Program-made: the position numbers and the translations under genes | From: Bacteroidota bacterium | GTDB taxonomy: Bacteria; Bacteroidota; Bacteroidia; B-17B0; Aurantibacillaceae | Direction of reading: 5' to 3' | Assembly: GCA_016711805.1 (NCBI GenBank) | Contig: JADJSH010000039.1 | Coordinates: forward strand, 1 to 64,000 | DNA: 64,000 nucleotides | The notes under the pieces: model-generated | Databases searched by the model: none | The model's input: the letters and a program-made list of their open reading frames with translations, nothing else | Told to the model about the DNA's origin: nothing | Shown here: piece by piece, positions 1 through 9,793 of the stretch | How positions within the stretch are numbered: the first letter of the stretch is position 1 | How the letters are laid out: each line of letters begins with the position of its first letter

Positions 1-81
1 AAAATAGACAGTCGGAGTTACAATAGATACTTCTGCCGAATTACCGGTAACAAAATTTTTAAGATTTGAAAAAAAACTCAT
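1..81 (-). CDS. Start of a protein running off the window edge (possible Spo0M-like)
   Basis: An ATG at 81-79 on the minus strand opens a frame of 27 codons with no stop before the window edge. The product begins MSFFSNLKNFVTGNSAEVSI. This opening vaguely resembles arrestin-like sporulation-control (Spo0M) proteins, which often begin MSFF or MGFL followed by a short helix and a strand. That is only an impression from 27 residues. It reads in the same direction as the genes that follow it in the list. Confidence 0.4.
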   Translation of the reverse strand, partial: MSFFSNLKNFVTGNSAEVSIVTPTVYF

Positions 82-188
82 AATAAATAAATTAAATGAA
101 TACTCTAATTAGTGGTTTAAATTTTATAAATTCCTTCACGATTTGATAACTCCCTTTATCTATAAATTTCATCAATGAAATTTCTTTG

Positions 189-1691
189 TTATACCAATGC
201 GTCTGATGGAAATAAATCTTTATTAGTCACATTCTCTTGAAATTGCAAAATATGAGGTCGCAAAAACTCAATAATATCATACGAAAAATAATTGGACATT
301 TCATCTGAATGATTTTTTTTCCCTTTTCCATATTACTAGTCGATTCATATTCCTGAGCAACAAATGTTTCAAGCCCTTGACTTTTAAAATATTTTTCTAA
401 CATCAAATAATAATCGGATTCGCCCGTCTCTTTTAAATTACCTGCGGTAACACGCAGTTTTTGTAATTTATGACTTGCTGTTGGTGCAGATTGACTCGAC
501 AAATTTGCCTTCGTCTGTTCTGCCAATTCTGTTGGTGCACTAGTACCAGAGTTTAATTGACTTTTCTTTTTACCTCTACTTCTTAAAAAAAAGTAAACGC
601 CAAGTCCAATAGCTATTAACGAAATGCTTAACAAAGGCCGATAAGCAAACCACGCTAAAGATATAATGACAAGCGTAATTGGCAATGATAAAGCAAAACT
701 TATGATTCCTGTACCCATACTAATCATACTTCCAATAAGAGGGATAATATTACCAATGGCTACTAGTGGCCTGAAAATGGTTGTGAATCCAAGAAACATC
801 ATAATAAATCCCACTAAACGTAACAACCATGTTTTAAATTTATTTCCTTCAATTGCTTTAGCAAACATATTTTCGGCCGAAGAAACGCCTTCTTTAAGTA
901 AAAGAACCGTTTCATCATTTGAAGCGATATACTCTTCAAATGATTCACCTATTTGTTTAGCAACAACACTCACTTTTTTAGGATAAACCGCTTTAAATGA
1001 AATAGTAAGATCTCCAATTTCTGGCGATGCCAAGCTATTACTCCCTATATAAATATCTCCTGAGCTTAACCTGGCATTTTTATGAATAGACGTATCTAAA
1101 CTTTTGATAGATAATTTTTCGCTACTTGTAATCATATTAACTAACTCGTCGCTTAAATGAAATGCACCAATCGTAATATCTTGAGCAGTTTTTGTCTTAT
1201 CATCGATATTATAGGGTGCCGTATTAACATGACCTTCCACAATTTTAAAATCAATGGATTCTATAGGTTCACTCACCCACTCCTTTGTGTAAGTATATTC
1301 CGTGGTTGTTTCTGTTCCTCCTCCTATTTTATCAACCGATTTGCTTTCTGATTTCTCGACCCATTGGTAAATTTGAACGTCTCTATTTAATTTTAGCGCA
1401 TTTAACTTAACGTTAAAATCTTCATCACTAACCGTGTCTTTTGTGATTGCCATCCCCTGACACATGCACCAATTTGCCCTCATTTGTAGGATCTACTTTA
1501 TCTGCCGAAATACTTTTAACATTTCCTGCACCTTCTTCAAGCGCTTCTGCCACATGAACCGCTCGTCCTTCGTTTGTCCACAACAAATAAATAGACCCTA
1601 GAATTAAAAAGAAACCAAAAATAACACCTTTAAAAGAGCCTCCAATATTGCTCAATCCACTTGTTCGAGTAACTTGTGTAAACTTATCCAT
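189..1691 (-). pseudogene. TMEM43-family membrane protein, broken by two single-base indels
   Basis: The N-terminal piece (1691-1428) reads GSFKGVIFGFFLILGSIYLL, then NEGRAVHVAEALEEGAG and NEGKLVHVSG, which are hallmarks of the TMEM43 family. It then leaves frame at a GGGG run (C's at 1454-1457). Reading three G's joins VHVSG to MAITKDTVSDEDFNVKLNAL and the typical QIYQWVEKSES in the second piece (1483-227). That piece has several hydrophobic segments near its centre and a basic RSRGKKK tail. A second break lies in an eight-A run (T's at 313-320). One added A gives a coding-like ending, NHSDEMSNYF to FPSDALV, with the stop at 191-189. Members are membrane proteins of unclear bacterial function. 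Both breaks sit in homopolymers, so sequencing error is as likely as real decay. Confidence 0.75.
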
Positions 1692-1752
1692 ATATCATAT
1701 TTTAGTACTAAAATAGTAATATATTTCACATATATACTATAGTAATTTGTTA

Positions 1753-2729
1753 CTATAATACCAACCCATTATTGCTAATTTTATTATTTTGTTCCTTCAA
1801 TATATCATTGATATCCACTTGATATAATCTGCTTAATCCGTTCTCATAAACGTTCATTTCCTTTAACACTTCTTCGAGCGTTTGTTTTTATCAAATTGTT
1901 TTTCAACGGCATTACGTTTACTAGTAAAATACATTGTCCCATTTTTCAAATCAACAAAGGGGCAATAATCCATCCCGTTTGAATTGATAGACTTTCCTAT
2001 ATTTTGAGCTTTAATCCATTGGTTGTCTTTATTTTTAAAACTAATATATAAATCTCCACTACCAAAACCACCTTCTCTATTATAACAGGTGTAAATCATA
2101 AAGGATTCGTTGGGTGCAACAAAAGCATTAAACTCATAGCCTATGGAGTTAATAGAATCATTTAGTGAAACAGGGGACTCATATTTCCCATTTTTGTACT
2201 CACTCATAAAAACATCATCTTTACCTTTCGACATCATACCGTCACACGTAAAATATAAATTATTGGACAATGTAATGGAAGGATAAAACTCATTGTCTTT
2301 TGTATTGACTGGAGCACCTACATTAATGGCAATACTCCAATCATCCTTTACTGTCTTTCTTTCTACATACCAAATATCATAATCTTTTAATTCTTTAGAG
2401 GTGTTATCCAATGGTCTATCTGATGAAAAATATAAACGTAAACCATCAGGAGATAAAAAAGGCTCCAAATCATGATACTTGCCAGAAAAACTAGCCACTT
2501 GAGGCTTTGAGTATATTCCGTTACTTGAGTTAACGGTAACAATCGTTGACAATTCGCCTTGATAGCCTTGAACCGAAAAATAAACTTCTGAGCCATTAGC
2601 TGAAATAGCAACATCTCTTACGCTTGGATATTGAGAAATAATTTCTGCCAAAAAAGGCTTAACCGTTTGTGCAGTTACTATTTTAAAACTAAATGTAAAT
2701 AGAGTTATTGATACTAAAAGTATTTTCAT
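1753..2729 (-). CDS. PD40 (WD40-like) beta-propeller exported protein, 3' end frameshifted
   Basis: A signal peptide (MKILLVSITLFTFSFKIVTAQ) is followed by PD40-type propeller blades, recognisable from SPDGLRLYFSSDR, YPSITLSNNLYFTCD, FVAPNESFMIYTC and YCPFVDLKNGTMYFTSKR. Such blades occur alone or at the N-terminus of OmpA-like proteins in Bacteroidota and probably mediate binding in the periplasm or at the cell surface. The uninterrupted frame stops at 1863. Adding one A to the A5 run (T's at 1885-1889) continues the protein as KKQTLEEVLKEMNVYENGL to NNGLVL, with a stop at 1753-1755. That tail has clear coding character, so the longer end is preferred. The function is inferred from blade motifs only. 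Confidence 0.7.
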
Positions 2730-2854
2730 GTTATTTAAAACAACAAGGTAAAAATTAAAACAAAGATGTTGTGAAATATATTAAGATAAACCATATAAAA
2801 AGTATCAATGGATAAAATCAAAAATAAATGGAGGGGAAAATATGCTAATGAATA

Positions 2855-3397
2855 TTAATTCGTTAGTAAATCAGGAACTATATTGTCTTTATTTATAATG
2901 TAATTTAACCGAGTATATTTTAACCACTCTACCTTTTTACCTATAATTTTAAGTACTAGAACATTTTTATCTTTATAATAGATAAAGCAATTTTCTTTTC
3001 GTATAAAATCATCGCCCAATTTTTTTTTAATATCAGCTGTATCTAGACCAACGAAAGCAAGTTCAGGCAAGTCTTGATCATTCATTATAGCTACAACTTC
3101 TATTAAAGTTTCAGTAGGATCAAAATAACTGCTTCTATATTTACCAAAAGGTTTATAAGTAATTACGGTTAGCCCACCTTCATAATGAATATCATTGCTA
3201 GGAATTTCACCAATATAGCCAGCCATGGGCTTAAACATCATAAAACGGTAATAAAAACCCTTGGTTACGGGTTTAAAATAGTATGTATTTTTAGGTGCTC
3301 CTCCACTGTTAGATTGTCCTTTAATTTTTTTAAACTTTTGTAAATCAAATGGATTATCTAATAATTCATCTCGTCTTTTATTATTAACATTTGTCAT
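2855..3397 (-). CDS. Unknown 180-residue protein coupled to an OmpA-like gene
   Basis: I do not recognise this family. The protein has no signal peptide. It has a basic N-terminus (NNKRRDELLDNPFDLQKFKK), an aromatic central part (YYFKPVTKGFYYRFMMFKP) and a beta-rich C-terminus. The ATG at 3397 lies inside the end of the upstream OmpA-like gene and overlaps it by 14 bases, so the two genes are translationally coupled at the least. An alternative is that both form one polypeptide. Removing one base from the GGG at 3404-3406 would turn the OmpA ending into the canonical NRRTEFRIL and run straight into this frame. Confidence 0.6.
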   Translation of the reverse strand: MTNVNNKRRDELLDNPFDLQKFKKIKGQSNSGGAPKNTYYFKPVTKGFYYRFMMFKPMAGYIGEIPSNDIHYEGGLTVITYKPFGKYRSSYFDPTETLIEVVAIMNDQDLPELAFVGLDTADIKKKLGDDFIRKENCFIYYKDKNVLVLKIIGKKVEWLKYTRLNYIINKDNIVPDLLTN

Positions 3398-3851
3398 CAA
3401 AATCCCTAAATTCTGTACGTCGATTTTTTTGATGGAGTTTTTCGATTAAAAGACTATCATTGGTTTTATTAATGATACTGTCCTGAATTAATAATTTAGC
3501 AAAACCATAGCCTTTTGATAGTATTCTATCAGATTCCACACCTTTAGTTACTAAATAATCCGCTATAGATTTCGCTCTTTTGCAGGTTAAACAACTAGAT
3601 GATATTTGTGAGACTCTACTATCACTGTGACATGAAACTTCTACCTGTAATTGTTTATGTTTCAACAGGAATTTAGCAACGCTATCCAAATACAATTCAC
3701 TTTTTGACAAAATAGTTGCTTTACCAAGTTCAAAAATAACTTGATAACTCCTTAACATGTCATTTTTATGAAAAACAGAATCTGTTAGTTTAAAATTTTG
3801 ACTAGTCAACAAACACGGAAAAAGTAATACTATGTAAAAAAAAAATTTCAT
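3384..3851 (-). CDS. OmpA C-terminal-domain (peptidoglycan-binding) protein
   Basis: A short signal peptide (MKFFFYIVLLFPCLLTSQ) precedes a single OmpA-like domain of about 120 residues. The domain shows the VIFELGKATILSKSELYLDSVAKFL opening strand and helix, the LQVEVSCHSDSR segment in the place of the usual GHTD, the AKSIADYLVTKGVESDRILSKGYG motif and a final NRRTEF. OmpA domains bind diaminopimelate in peptidoglycan and tether outer-membrane components. With no barrel and no lipobox, this is a small soluble periplasmic version. It overlaps the downstream gene; a one-base indel near its end is possible, because the family normally ends in EFRIL or EFRIV. Confidence 0.75.
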   Translation of the reverse strand: MKFFFYIVLLFPCLLTSQNFKLTDSVFHKNDMLRSYQVIFELGKATILSKSELYLDSVAKFLLKHKQLQVEVSCHSDSRVSQISSSCLTCKRAKSIADYLVTKGVESDRILSKGYGFAKLLIQDSIINKTNDSLLIEKLHQKNRRTEFRDFDDKC

Positions 3852-3894
3852 ATGAGATTATTGACAGTCTTACTTCAACTATATTTTAATAAAA

Positions 3895-4320
3895 CTACAA
3901 ATACTGTACTTTTATCTCTACCGATTTGTTTTCACTTGGAGCAATGGTAAAAGAAAATTTTGCCACCTTAGGCTTGGTTAAGCCAAAATGGGTGTAATTA
4001 GAAAAGCCATAACCTTCTTCTGGTAAAATCCATCCATAATCCATTTTGTTATTATTGTTTTCATCATCTAACATCACCACACCATAAGTGCCTGGTTTGA
4101 TACCTGCATAGTTTAATGTAAGCACATGATTAATCGCAGTTGCTTTAGATTCTACTTTTGTAAACAATGGCGTTTCTGCCGCAAATGCTTTGTCATTATT
4201 ATAAAAGCCTAAAATAACGGAGCCTGAATTATTACGAAGACCTGTAATAGAAATTTTAAGCGTTTGAGATGATAACGCTAACTGAACACATACAAATATC
4301 AATACGAATATTCTTTTCAT
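3895..4320 (-). CDS. DUF2141 domain secreted protein
   Basis: This 141-residue protein has a signal peptide (MKRIFVLIFVCVQLALSSQ) and matches the DUF2141 pattern: ISITGLRNNSGSVILGFYN, a central PGTYGVVMLDDENNNNKMDY motif and a GYGFSNY segment before a final beta strand. The family is a small periplasmic or secreted beta-sandwich of unknown role, widespread in Proteobacteria and Bacteroidota. The length is typical. It lies 43 bases upstream of the OmpA-like gene and may be transcribed with it. Confidence 0.85.
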   Translation of the reverse strand: MKRIFVLIFVCVQLALSSQTLKISITGLRNNSGSVILGFYNNDKAFAAETPLFTKVESKATAINHVLTLNYAGIKPGTYGVVMLDDENNNNKMDYGWILPEEGYGFSNYTHFGLTKPKVAKFSFTIAPSENKSVEIKVQYL

Positions 4321-4341
4321 ATCTAATCCGCCAAATATTAT

Positions 4342-5067
4342 CTAGCTATCACTACTTTTTTTAACTACCCCTATCTTATCTAAATCTGATGATGCAACTA
4401 GCGTGTAAATTCCATTCGGCAGCGAATCCATTTCTAGCGTTACATCGCAATTAGATATTTGTTCCATCACTAAAACTCCAAAATTGTTATATAATTTAAT
4501 AATTGTTTGTTGGCTAATGCCAGATACTAACAATGAATTGATTACAGGATTGGGGTACGGCACTAAAGATTGTTTAGTTAACTCATCCACCTTACTCGAC
4601 ACGCCAACTGTACACACTGTTGTATTAGTCAAAGATGGTATAATATCCATGTGATAACAATTGCAAGTACATTGCATAAAATCTAAATTGCAAGAGAAAT
4701 TTTGCCCAGCTGTAGTTGGCGTACCAACTAATTTTAACCTAAAATTGAACACAACAGAAGCTGGTGTAAAATAAGAAGGCGTTGCAGCATTTAATAAAAA
4801 AGTATCGCCAGCATGCACCGGACTAAACTGCGGAGGTGGTCCCATAGTTACGGTATCCACCAATATCATAAATTGTAAGCCATTTACATAATTATGTAAA
4901 GCTGGATCTAACTCAATCTCTGCAAAAGTCATACTCGGGCATGAATTGCCCGGGAACGAATAGGTACCTGAATAAATAACCGTATCTACAGGAATGCCTT
5001 GGGTATAATTTTGTGCTTTTAAAGCGCAAATCGTAAATACGAAAATAGATAGTAAAAGTTTTTTCAT
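4342..5067 (-). CDS. T9SS type A sorting-domain secreted protein
   Basis: The start MKKLLLSIFVFTICALKAQ at 5067 gives a clean signal peptide; the upstream in-frame start would add twelve residues before it. About 140 residues of beta-rich sequence follow, including a Cys-rich FMQCTCNCYHMD patch. The last 75 residues are a T9SS type A sorting domain: PYPNPVINSLLVSG, IIKLYNNFGVLVM and LPNGIYTLV. Such proteins cross the outer membrane through the type IX system and are released or attached to surface polysaccharide. The N-terminal region was not recognised. Confidence 0.8.
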   Translation of the reverse strand: MKKLLLSIFVFTICALKAQNYTQGIPVDTVIYSGTYSFPGNSCPSMTFAEIELDPALHNYVNGLQFMILVDTVTMGPPPQFSPVHAGDTFLLNAATPSYFTPASVVFNFRLKLVGTPTTAGQNFSCNLDFMQCTCNCYHMDIIPSLTNTTVCTVGVSSKVDELTKQSLVPYPNPVINSLLVSGISQQTIIKLYNNFGVLVMEQISNCDVTLEMDSLPNGIYTLVASSDLDKIGVVKKSSDS

Positions 5068-5147
5068 GTTGATACCATTAAATTTGTGATATATAAAACA
5101 CAAATGCTTAATTAAAGTTACAACTTTTTAGTTAGTATCAAAATTTA

Positions 5148-5567
5148 TTACTGAGCATACTCTTTACGAGTAATTGGAACAGCATTATCTGGTTCAGACT
5201 TTTTAGATTCTTTAATCACATACTTCATAGTAATATTACTATAGCCTCTTTTGGGATCAGATATCACTTGAAAAGGTCTTTCTTTACTAAACAAGGTATC
5301 ATTCATTTTAGGATCTTCCTTACTATACAACACCGCTTGGCATTTTGTAAAGTAAAAACCTGTTTCGGTAAAATAAACTACTTGCTTAGATTTTGGAGCA
5401 ACACTATCCGTTTTAAACAACACATTTTTTCGCTCATTACCCTTCATCACTTTAACAGTAAGCATACGATTTGATTTATTCTCAATTGTTAAACTTGCTT
5501 GTTGAGCAAATGATTTCATAGAAAATATGATAATTAAGAATGCTAAGGTCAAATGGCTTTTTTTCAT
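5148..5567 (-). CDS. Unknown small secreted protein
   Basis: A signal peptide (MKKSHLTLAFLIIIFSMKSFAQQ) is followed by about 115 residues predicted to be a beta-sandwich (SLTIENKSNRMLTVKVMKG, KSKQVVYFTETGFYFTKC). The ending is charged. I do not recognise the family. The pattern of alternating hydrophobic residues and the IENKSNRxLTVKV opening look like a small secreted Ig-like or carbohydrate-binding fold, which is inference only. It is monocistronic, with gaps of about 80 and 200 bases around it. Confidence 0.7.
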   Translation of the reverse strand: MKKSHLTLAFLIIIFSMKSFAQQASLTIENKSNRMLTVKVMKGNERKNVLFKTDSVAPKSKQVVYFTETGFYFTKCQAVLYSKEDPKMNDTLFSKERPFQVISDPKRGYSNITMKYVIKESKKSEPDNAVPITRKEYAQ

Positions 5568-5766
5568 AGTGTTGTATTTACTAATATAAATTAAGGTTTA
5601 AGTATAAATATATAGATAATGTTCGATAAAACAAATAATTGAACATCAAGAATGATAGCCATCAACAAATATATTAAAAAAATCACTCTTTGATATTACC
5701 GTCATTTTTCAAACGATTTTCATATTTATAGACTTCGTAGAAATATGCCACAGAGTAGAATTACCA

Positions 5767-6402
5767 CTACTCCTGATTAAGTAATTGTTTAACGCCTTCG
5801 AGGTTAGCAATTTTACTTAATTTAAAAAAATAGTCGTTACCATTTTGAATATAATCAATGTCTTTAATCGACTTCAAATATTCTAATGATCCGCTTAACG
5901 GATTTCTTAACCAAAGCATGAGTTGTATTTCAGATACAGAATCACGTCTTCCTTTAAATCCAATCGATGAATAGGTAACTTGAACAAAATATAAATAGCT
6001 CTTTTCGTTAATTTTAAAGATCGTATCTGCATAAACTCCTTCGTAGCTTTCCCACCAACTTATGTTTTCAAATCTCGATACTTCTTCTTCTGATTCTGAC
6101 TCTAACACTTTATACCCTCTTTTTCGAAGATAATTTTTAGCAAATTCAACATCAGCCCCTTCTTCAATAAAGTACCTTTCTATTTCTTCATCTGTTTTAA
6201 TTCTGTTAGGATTGGATGGAGGAAAACCTTTTGATTCTACCTCTTCAAGCGTAAATTTTTCGCCAGTTTCGGGATCATATAAATATTCATCTTCCAAATT
6301 CTTTAAATGTTCTTTATTCTCGGCATTATGATCTTTTCGAATGTACAGAAACGCAATAGTAACTACTGCTACAAGTACTATTACTGGCATTACATTATCC
6401 AT
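5767..6402 (-). CDS. Unknown protein with one N-terminal membrane anchor
   Basis: From the ATG at 6402 the protein opens MDNVMPVIVLVAVVTIAFLY, a single membrane helix followed by basic residues. A soluble domain of about 190 residues follows, with a very acidic stretch (YLYDPETGEKFTLEEVESKG) and a later beta-rich half (SYLYFVQVTYSSIGFKGRRDS). ATG 6426 and a TTG at 6447 are also in frame. The -7 promoter box at 6445-6452 makes the TTG impossible as a start, so 6426 or 6402 is preferred. The family was not recognised. Confidence 0.65.
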   Translation of the reverse strand: MDNVMPVIVLVAVVTIAFLYIRKDHNAENKEHLKNLEDEYLYDPETGEKFTLEEVESKGFPPSNPNRIKTDEEIERYFIEEGADVEFAKNYLRKRGYKVLESESEEEVSRFENISWWESYEGVYADTIFKINEKSYLYFVQVTYSSIGFKGRRDSVSEIQLMLWLRNPLSGSLEYLKSIKDIDYIQNGNDYFFKLSKIANLEGVKQLLNQE

Positions 6403-6444
6403 TATATTAAATCCAAGAATCATCATTTTTATAAACTGATAAAA

Positions 6445-6452
6445 CAAAGATA
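6445..6452 (-). promoter_or_regulatory. Bacteroidota -7 promoter element
   Basis: The minus strand reads TATCTTTG, an exact TAnnTTTG -7 box, 43 bases upstream of the chosen start of the gene below it. No convincing TTG -33 box was found at the usual distance. Confidence 0.4.
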
Positions 6453-6617
6453 AAATTTTGAAACAAACTTCACTCTAAATCAAACTCATATATAATTCAA
6501 ATATCATAAAATTACGCTTACTAGATTAACTAATACAGAGATGTGTTTTCAAGTGGCACTAATCTCAAATTCGCTGACAAATTATTGACGTGAACATATT
6601 TTTTGTATTTTCAATGC

Positions 6618-9262
6618 ATGAAACATTTAACCAAATTATTCCTCTTACTCATTTTTTTATAATTATCAGTAATCTTTCCAAAGCACAAACAAGTGCATGG
6701 TCAAACAAATTTGATAATATAAGTTATGGTGAAGTTACGGCGATTGCAGAAAACAGTTCGGGCAATTTATATATGGCTGTTTGCAGAGATTACACTAATG
6801 TGTATTACTATTCAGCTATATACTATTATAATAAAACGACAGAACAAACCGTGAGCATTCAATCCAACAATGTTCTAGTACTTAAAATATTTGATATGAG
6901 ATTGGTAGATGATAGTTTATTATTCTTGTGCGGAAAAATGACGATTAATAACGTACCATGTGATTTTGTTAAGTTAAATGTGTTGACAAACACATGGACT
7001 AATCTTGGCGTAGCAGGGGGAAATCCATTTGGGCTAATTTATTCGTTGGAAAGAATAGGAAATAAAATATACTTAGGTGGCGAATTTTCTCAGATAAATA
7101 GCAATAATTTTGAAAGCATCTGCTCTTATAATTACTTAACAGGAATATATGATTCATTACCGGGCAAATTATTTAATCAAACACCTTTCACCACTCCTAA
7201 AATCAATGTTCTAAAAAATGTAAACAATAAGTTATTTGTGGGCGGAAGTTTTTACAGAGCTGGTTCAACCATTTTAAACAGCGTTGCATTATGGAATGGC
7301 AGTAATTGGCAAAGTATGAATAATGGTGTGACATTTTATTATCAAAATGCAACTAGTCAAGCAGAGATTAAGTGTGCCATAAACGATACATTAAATGTAG
7401 ATGACATATATGTGGGGGGCAATATGACAAATGCAAATAATACCAACTTATATAGCACAACTAACAACTTGTTTAGTTGCGTCATGAAATGGAATTCTAC
7501 CGCCAATACATGGGATACCATTCCATTTTTTAAATCATTCGATAATTATTCATGGGCTAACGGACCATATAACCTCAATAGTATTCAATTATATAAAAAC
7601 AAGCTATACTGCGGTTATAAAATAGGAACAGTTGCTAATTATAATGGAGGCAATTATTATGTTGCCCAGTTTTCTGCAAATCAATGGCAATTACTGCCCA
7701 TTTCATTTAATGCTAGAAATCAGGTAAGTTATGACAAAACGAATTTATTTGTATATCAAAATGAACTAATTATTTCAAAAAGTAATACGATGCCAATTAA
7801 TGGTCCAATAAGATATAATGGTACTAGTCTAAACTTTAAATCATTCGGGAACGGCATGTCGCAAGACGTTGCTAATTCTTTTATAACTTACGGTAAAATA
7901 ACAGAAGATGCAACCCATGTATATGTTGCTAACAACTCTAAATCAGAATGTTCTGCGGGAACCATTAAAAATAGAGGCATTGTACGTTTTAATAAATTCA
8001 CTAATCAATGGGATTCATTAAGCACATGGAAAAGTTTCCAGGTAAAAAATATGATCACCAAAAACGACACGTTATATGCTGTTGGGAGTAATCAAAGTGC
8101 ACCTACTACATACACCATGGGAGCATGCTGGAATAAAGTTACAAAAACATGGAGTCGTTTATTTCCTTCAACAACCAATTTTGGTTATTGGGATGAAATA
8201 AATGATATTGCGCTATATGGAAATGGCTTTTTTATTGGAGGTAATTTTACCATCAATAACCAAAATAGTTTAAAGAATCTGGCTTATTTTAATGGTATAG
8301 GCTGGGATTCGGTTTCGAAAGCGCCTTTTAATGGTCAAATTAAGGCACTCGAATTAACACATGACACACTATGGGTTGGAGGAACATTTTGCATCAGTAG
8401 CTCCAGTGTTTCGCTAAATTTTGCAGCCTATAAAATAAGCACTAAACAGTGGATACATTTAGGTCAGTTCTTAGTACAATCAAGTGCCAGTTGTGATCCA
8501 TCTAATAACTCAGGAGAAATAAACGATATCCAAATTTATAAAAACAAAATATTTGTAACGGGTTATTTCACAAAATATAAAAACACATTGGGAGTACAAC
8601 AAACTGTAAATGCAGGTGCTGGATATTTTAATCGCGGCAACTTGGTCTTTACTCCATTTACTGACTTTGAAACACAAGGAATTGTTATAAATAATTTCAA
8701 TACCAGTTATGTAGAAAGTGATAGTATTGTGTATTTAGGCGGAAATCGACGTATTAAAAACAAATGGTGTGCTAGTGCTAATATAAAATGTGACTCTGCA
8801 TGGGCTATTGTACGTTATAATTATATAACGGATAAGTTTTCTCATTTACAAGAATATGGCCTAAAAAGTGGTAACATCCCAGCTATCAACAGCATAACAT
8901 CATTCAATAATACACTTTTTATAACAGGAGCATTTACACATGCGGGTCAGTATTTTAACTCACTAGGAGTTGCATCTTATCAAATTCCATACATTCTTTC
9001 AAATCCAGTAGGTGTAGAATCCTTATCAGAGACATCGGATGACTTAACCATTTTTCCAAACCCTAGTCATAATATCTTTCATGTTCAAACTTCGAAAACC
9101 ATACTAGAATTACAGATATATACCTTAAGAGGCGAGCATTTGTTTTCCTTGAACAATAAATCCACCATCAATCTGTCGAATAATTCGGCGGGAATCTATT
9201 TCTTGAAAGTGATTTTTACAGATAAAAGCCAAACAGTTAGAAAAATTATTAAAGTGGACTAG
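6618..9262 (+). CDS. Large T9SS substrate with Kelch/propeller-like repeats; start region frameshifted
   Basis: The body of about 880 residues is a series of repeats of the type NKIYLGGEFSQINSNNF, NKLFVGGSFYRAG and FFIGGNFTINN alternating with W-N-S or GSNWQSM segments. This is a delta-60 or Kelch-like propeller of the kind found in secreted Bacteroidota proteins. The last 80 residues are a T9SS type A domain (IFPNPSHNIFHVQT to NSAGIYFLKV). The uninterrupted frame begins upstream at 6590 without a proper signal peptide. With one more T in the run at 6652-6658, the ATG at 6618 gives MKHLTKLFLLLIFFIIISNL followed by SKAQ, a perfect signal peptide. I therefore place the start at 6618 and read the T run as one base short. 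Confidence 0.75.
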
Positions 9263-9387
9263 TAACTGGTAAAATAAAAACGAAACAGTTTTAACTTAAT
9301 TGCAATGAATAGGTCGTTATGATTAACGCAGATTTACATCTCGATAGCTATCGGGAGCAGCGGAGCAGGAGTTGTAATGAGTAGATA
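9263..9387. other. Spacer with palindromic repeat fragment, upstream of the 22-bp array
   Basis: No gene is visible. The stretch holds the perfect 12-bp palindrome CGATAGCTATCG at 9342-9353, a core found in many dispersed Bacteroidota repeats, followed by a short AGCAGCGGAGCAGGAG purine-rich patch. Confidence 0.4.
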
Positions 9388-9695
9388 ACTACCACAACAT
9401 TAATTATGGATATTAATACAACCACAAATGGTTTTATCCTTATCCATAAAGGGATGTCATCTTATCCATCTGTGGCATATGCCATAAACATTTGTGGAAT
9501 TGTCATTTACCAGATATGGATATTTTGCTACCCATCTGTGGTTTTAATCACATCCATATCTGAAGTTAGTCTTATCAATACAAAGACATTGCCATATCCA
9601 GTGATGGAAATACACATATCAATATGCGGAGTTTGGCTACTCCACGCGTGGAGTTGGGTAACTCCACACATGGAAATACCCTACTCCCTTGCGTT
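9388..9695. repeat. Fourteen-unit degenerate 22-bp periodic array with CCA-N4-TGG dyads
   Basis: The stretch divides into fourteen consecutive units of exactly 22 bp (9388, 9410, 9432 and so on to 9674), with no indel between units. Units are only loosely alike. Columns 13-15 read CCA (C in 12, C in 11 and A in 13 of 14) and columns 20-22 read TGG (10, 12 and 12 of 14). Column 1 is mostly A, column 4 T (12 of 14) and column 8 C (10 of 14). Columns 2-3, 5-7 and 16-19 vary freely. Each good unit therefore carries a CCA-N4-TGG dyad; the unit at 9630 has the perfect palindrome CCACGCGTGG. Units at 9564 and 9674 are the poorest. The spacing is about two helical turns. A 100-codon open frame over it shows no coding character. 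Confidence 0.85.
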
Positions 9696-9742
9696 TAACG
9701 TTTTTTAAAGATGCTTGGCACAAGGCTTGGAAAGTTATCATT

Positions 9743-9766
9743 GTCACTTCGAGCGTAGTCGAGAAG
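9743..9766. repeat. Dispersed CACTTCGAGCG-type repeat, copy 1
   Basis: GTCACTTCGAGCGTAGTCGA followed by GAAG is an imperfect palindrome, also seen at 43136-43205 (twice, inverted), and in related form at 24020-24058 and 19465-19490. It is a common Bacteroidota intergenic repeat. It ends 27 bases before the start of the next gene. Confidence 0.7.
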
Positions 9767-9793
9767 CTACAATAGAAACAAAAAATAGAAATC

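Noticed and set aside
1428..1691. 87-residue TMEM43-like ORF as a separate gene
   Set aside because: It ends in the middle of a conserved motif that continues in the neighbouring frame; it is the front of one frameshifted gene.
9388..9695. CRISPR array
   Set aside because: No long invariant repeat separated by unique spacers exists; units are short and all diverged, and no cas genes are nearby.
9406..9708. A 100-codon open frame over the 22-bp array
   Set aside because: Units of 22 bp shift the reading frame each time, the product shows no domain or signal, and the frame has no promoter or start context.
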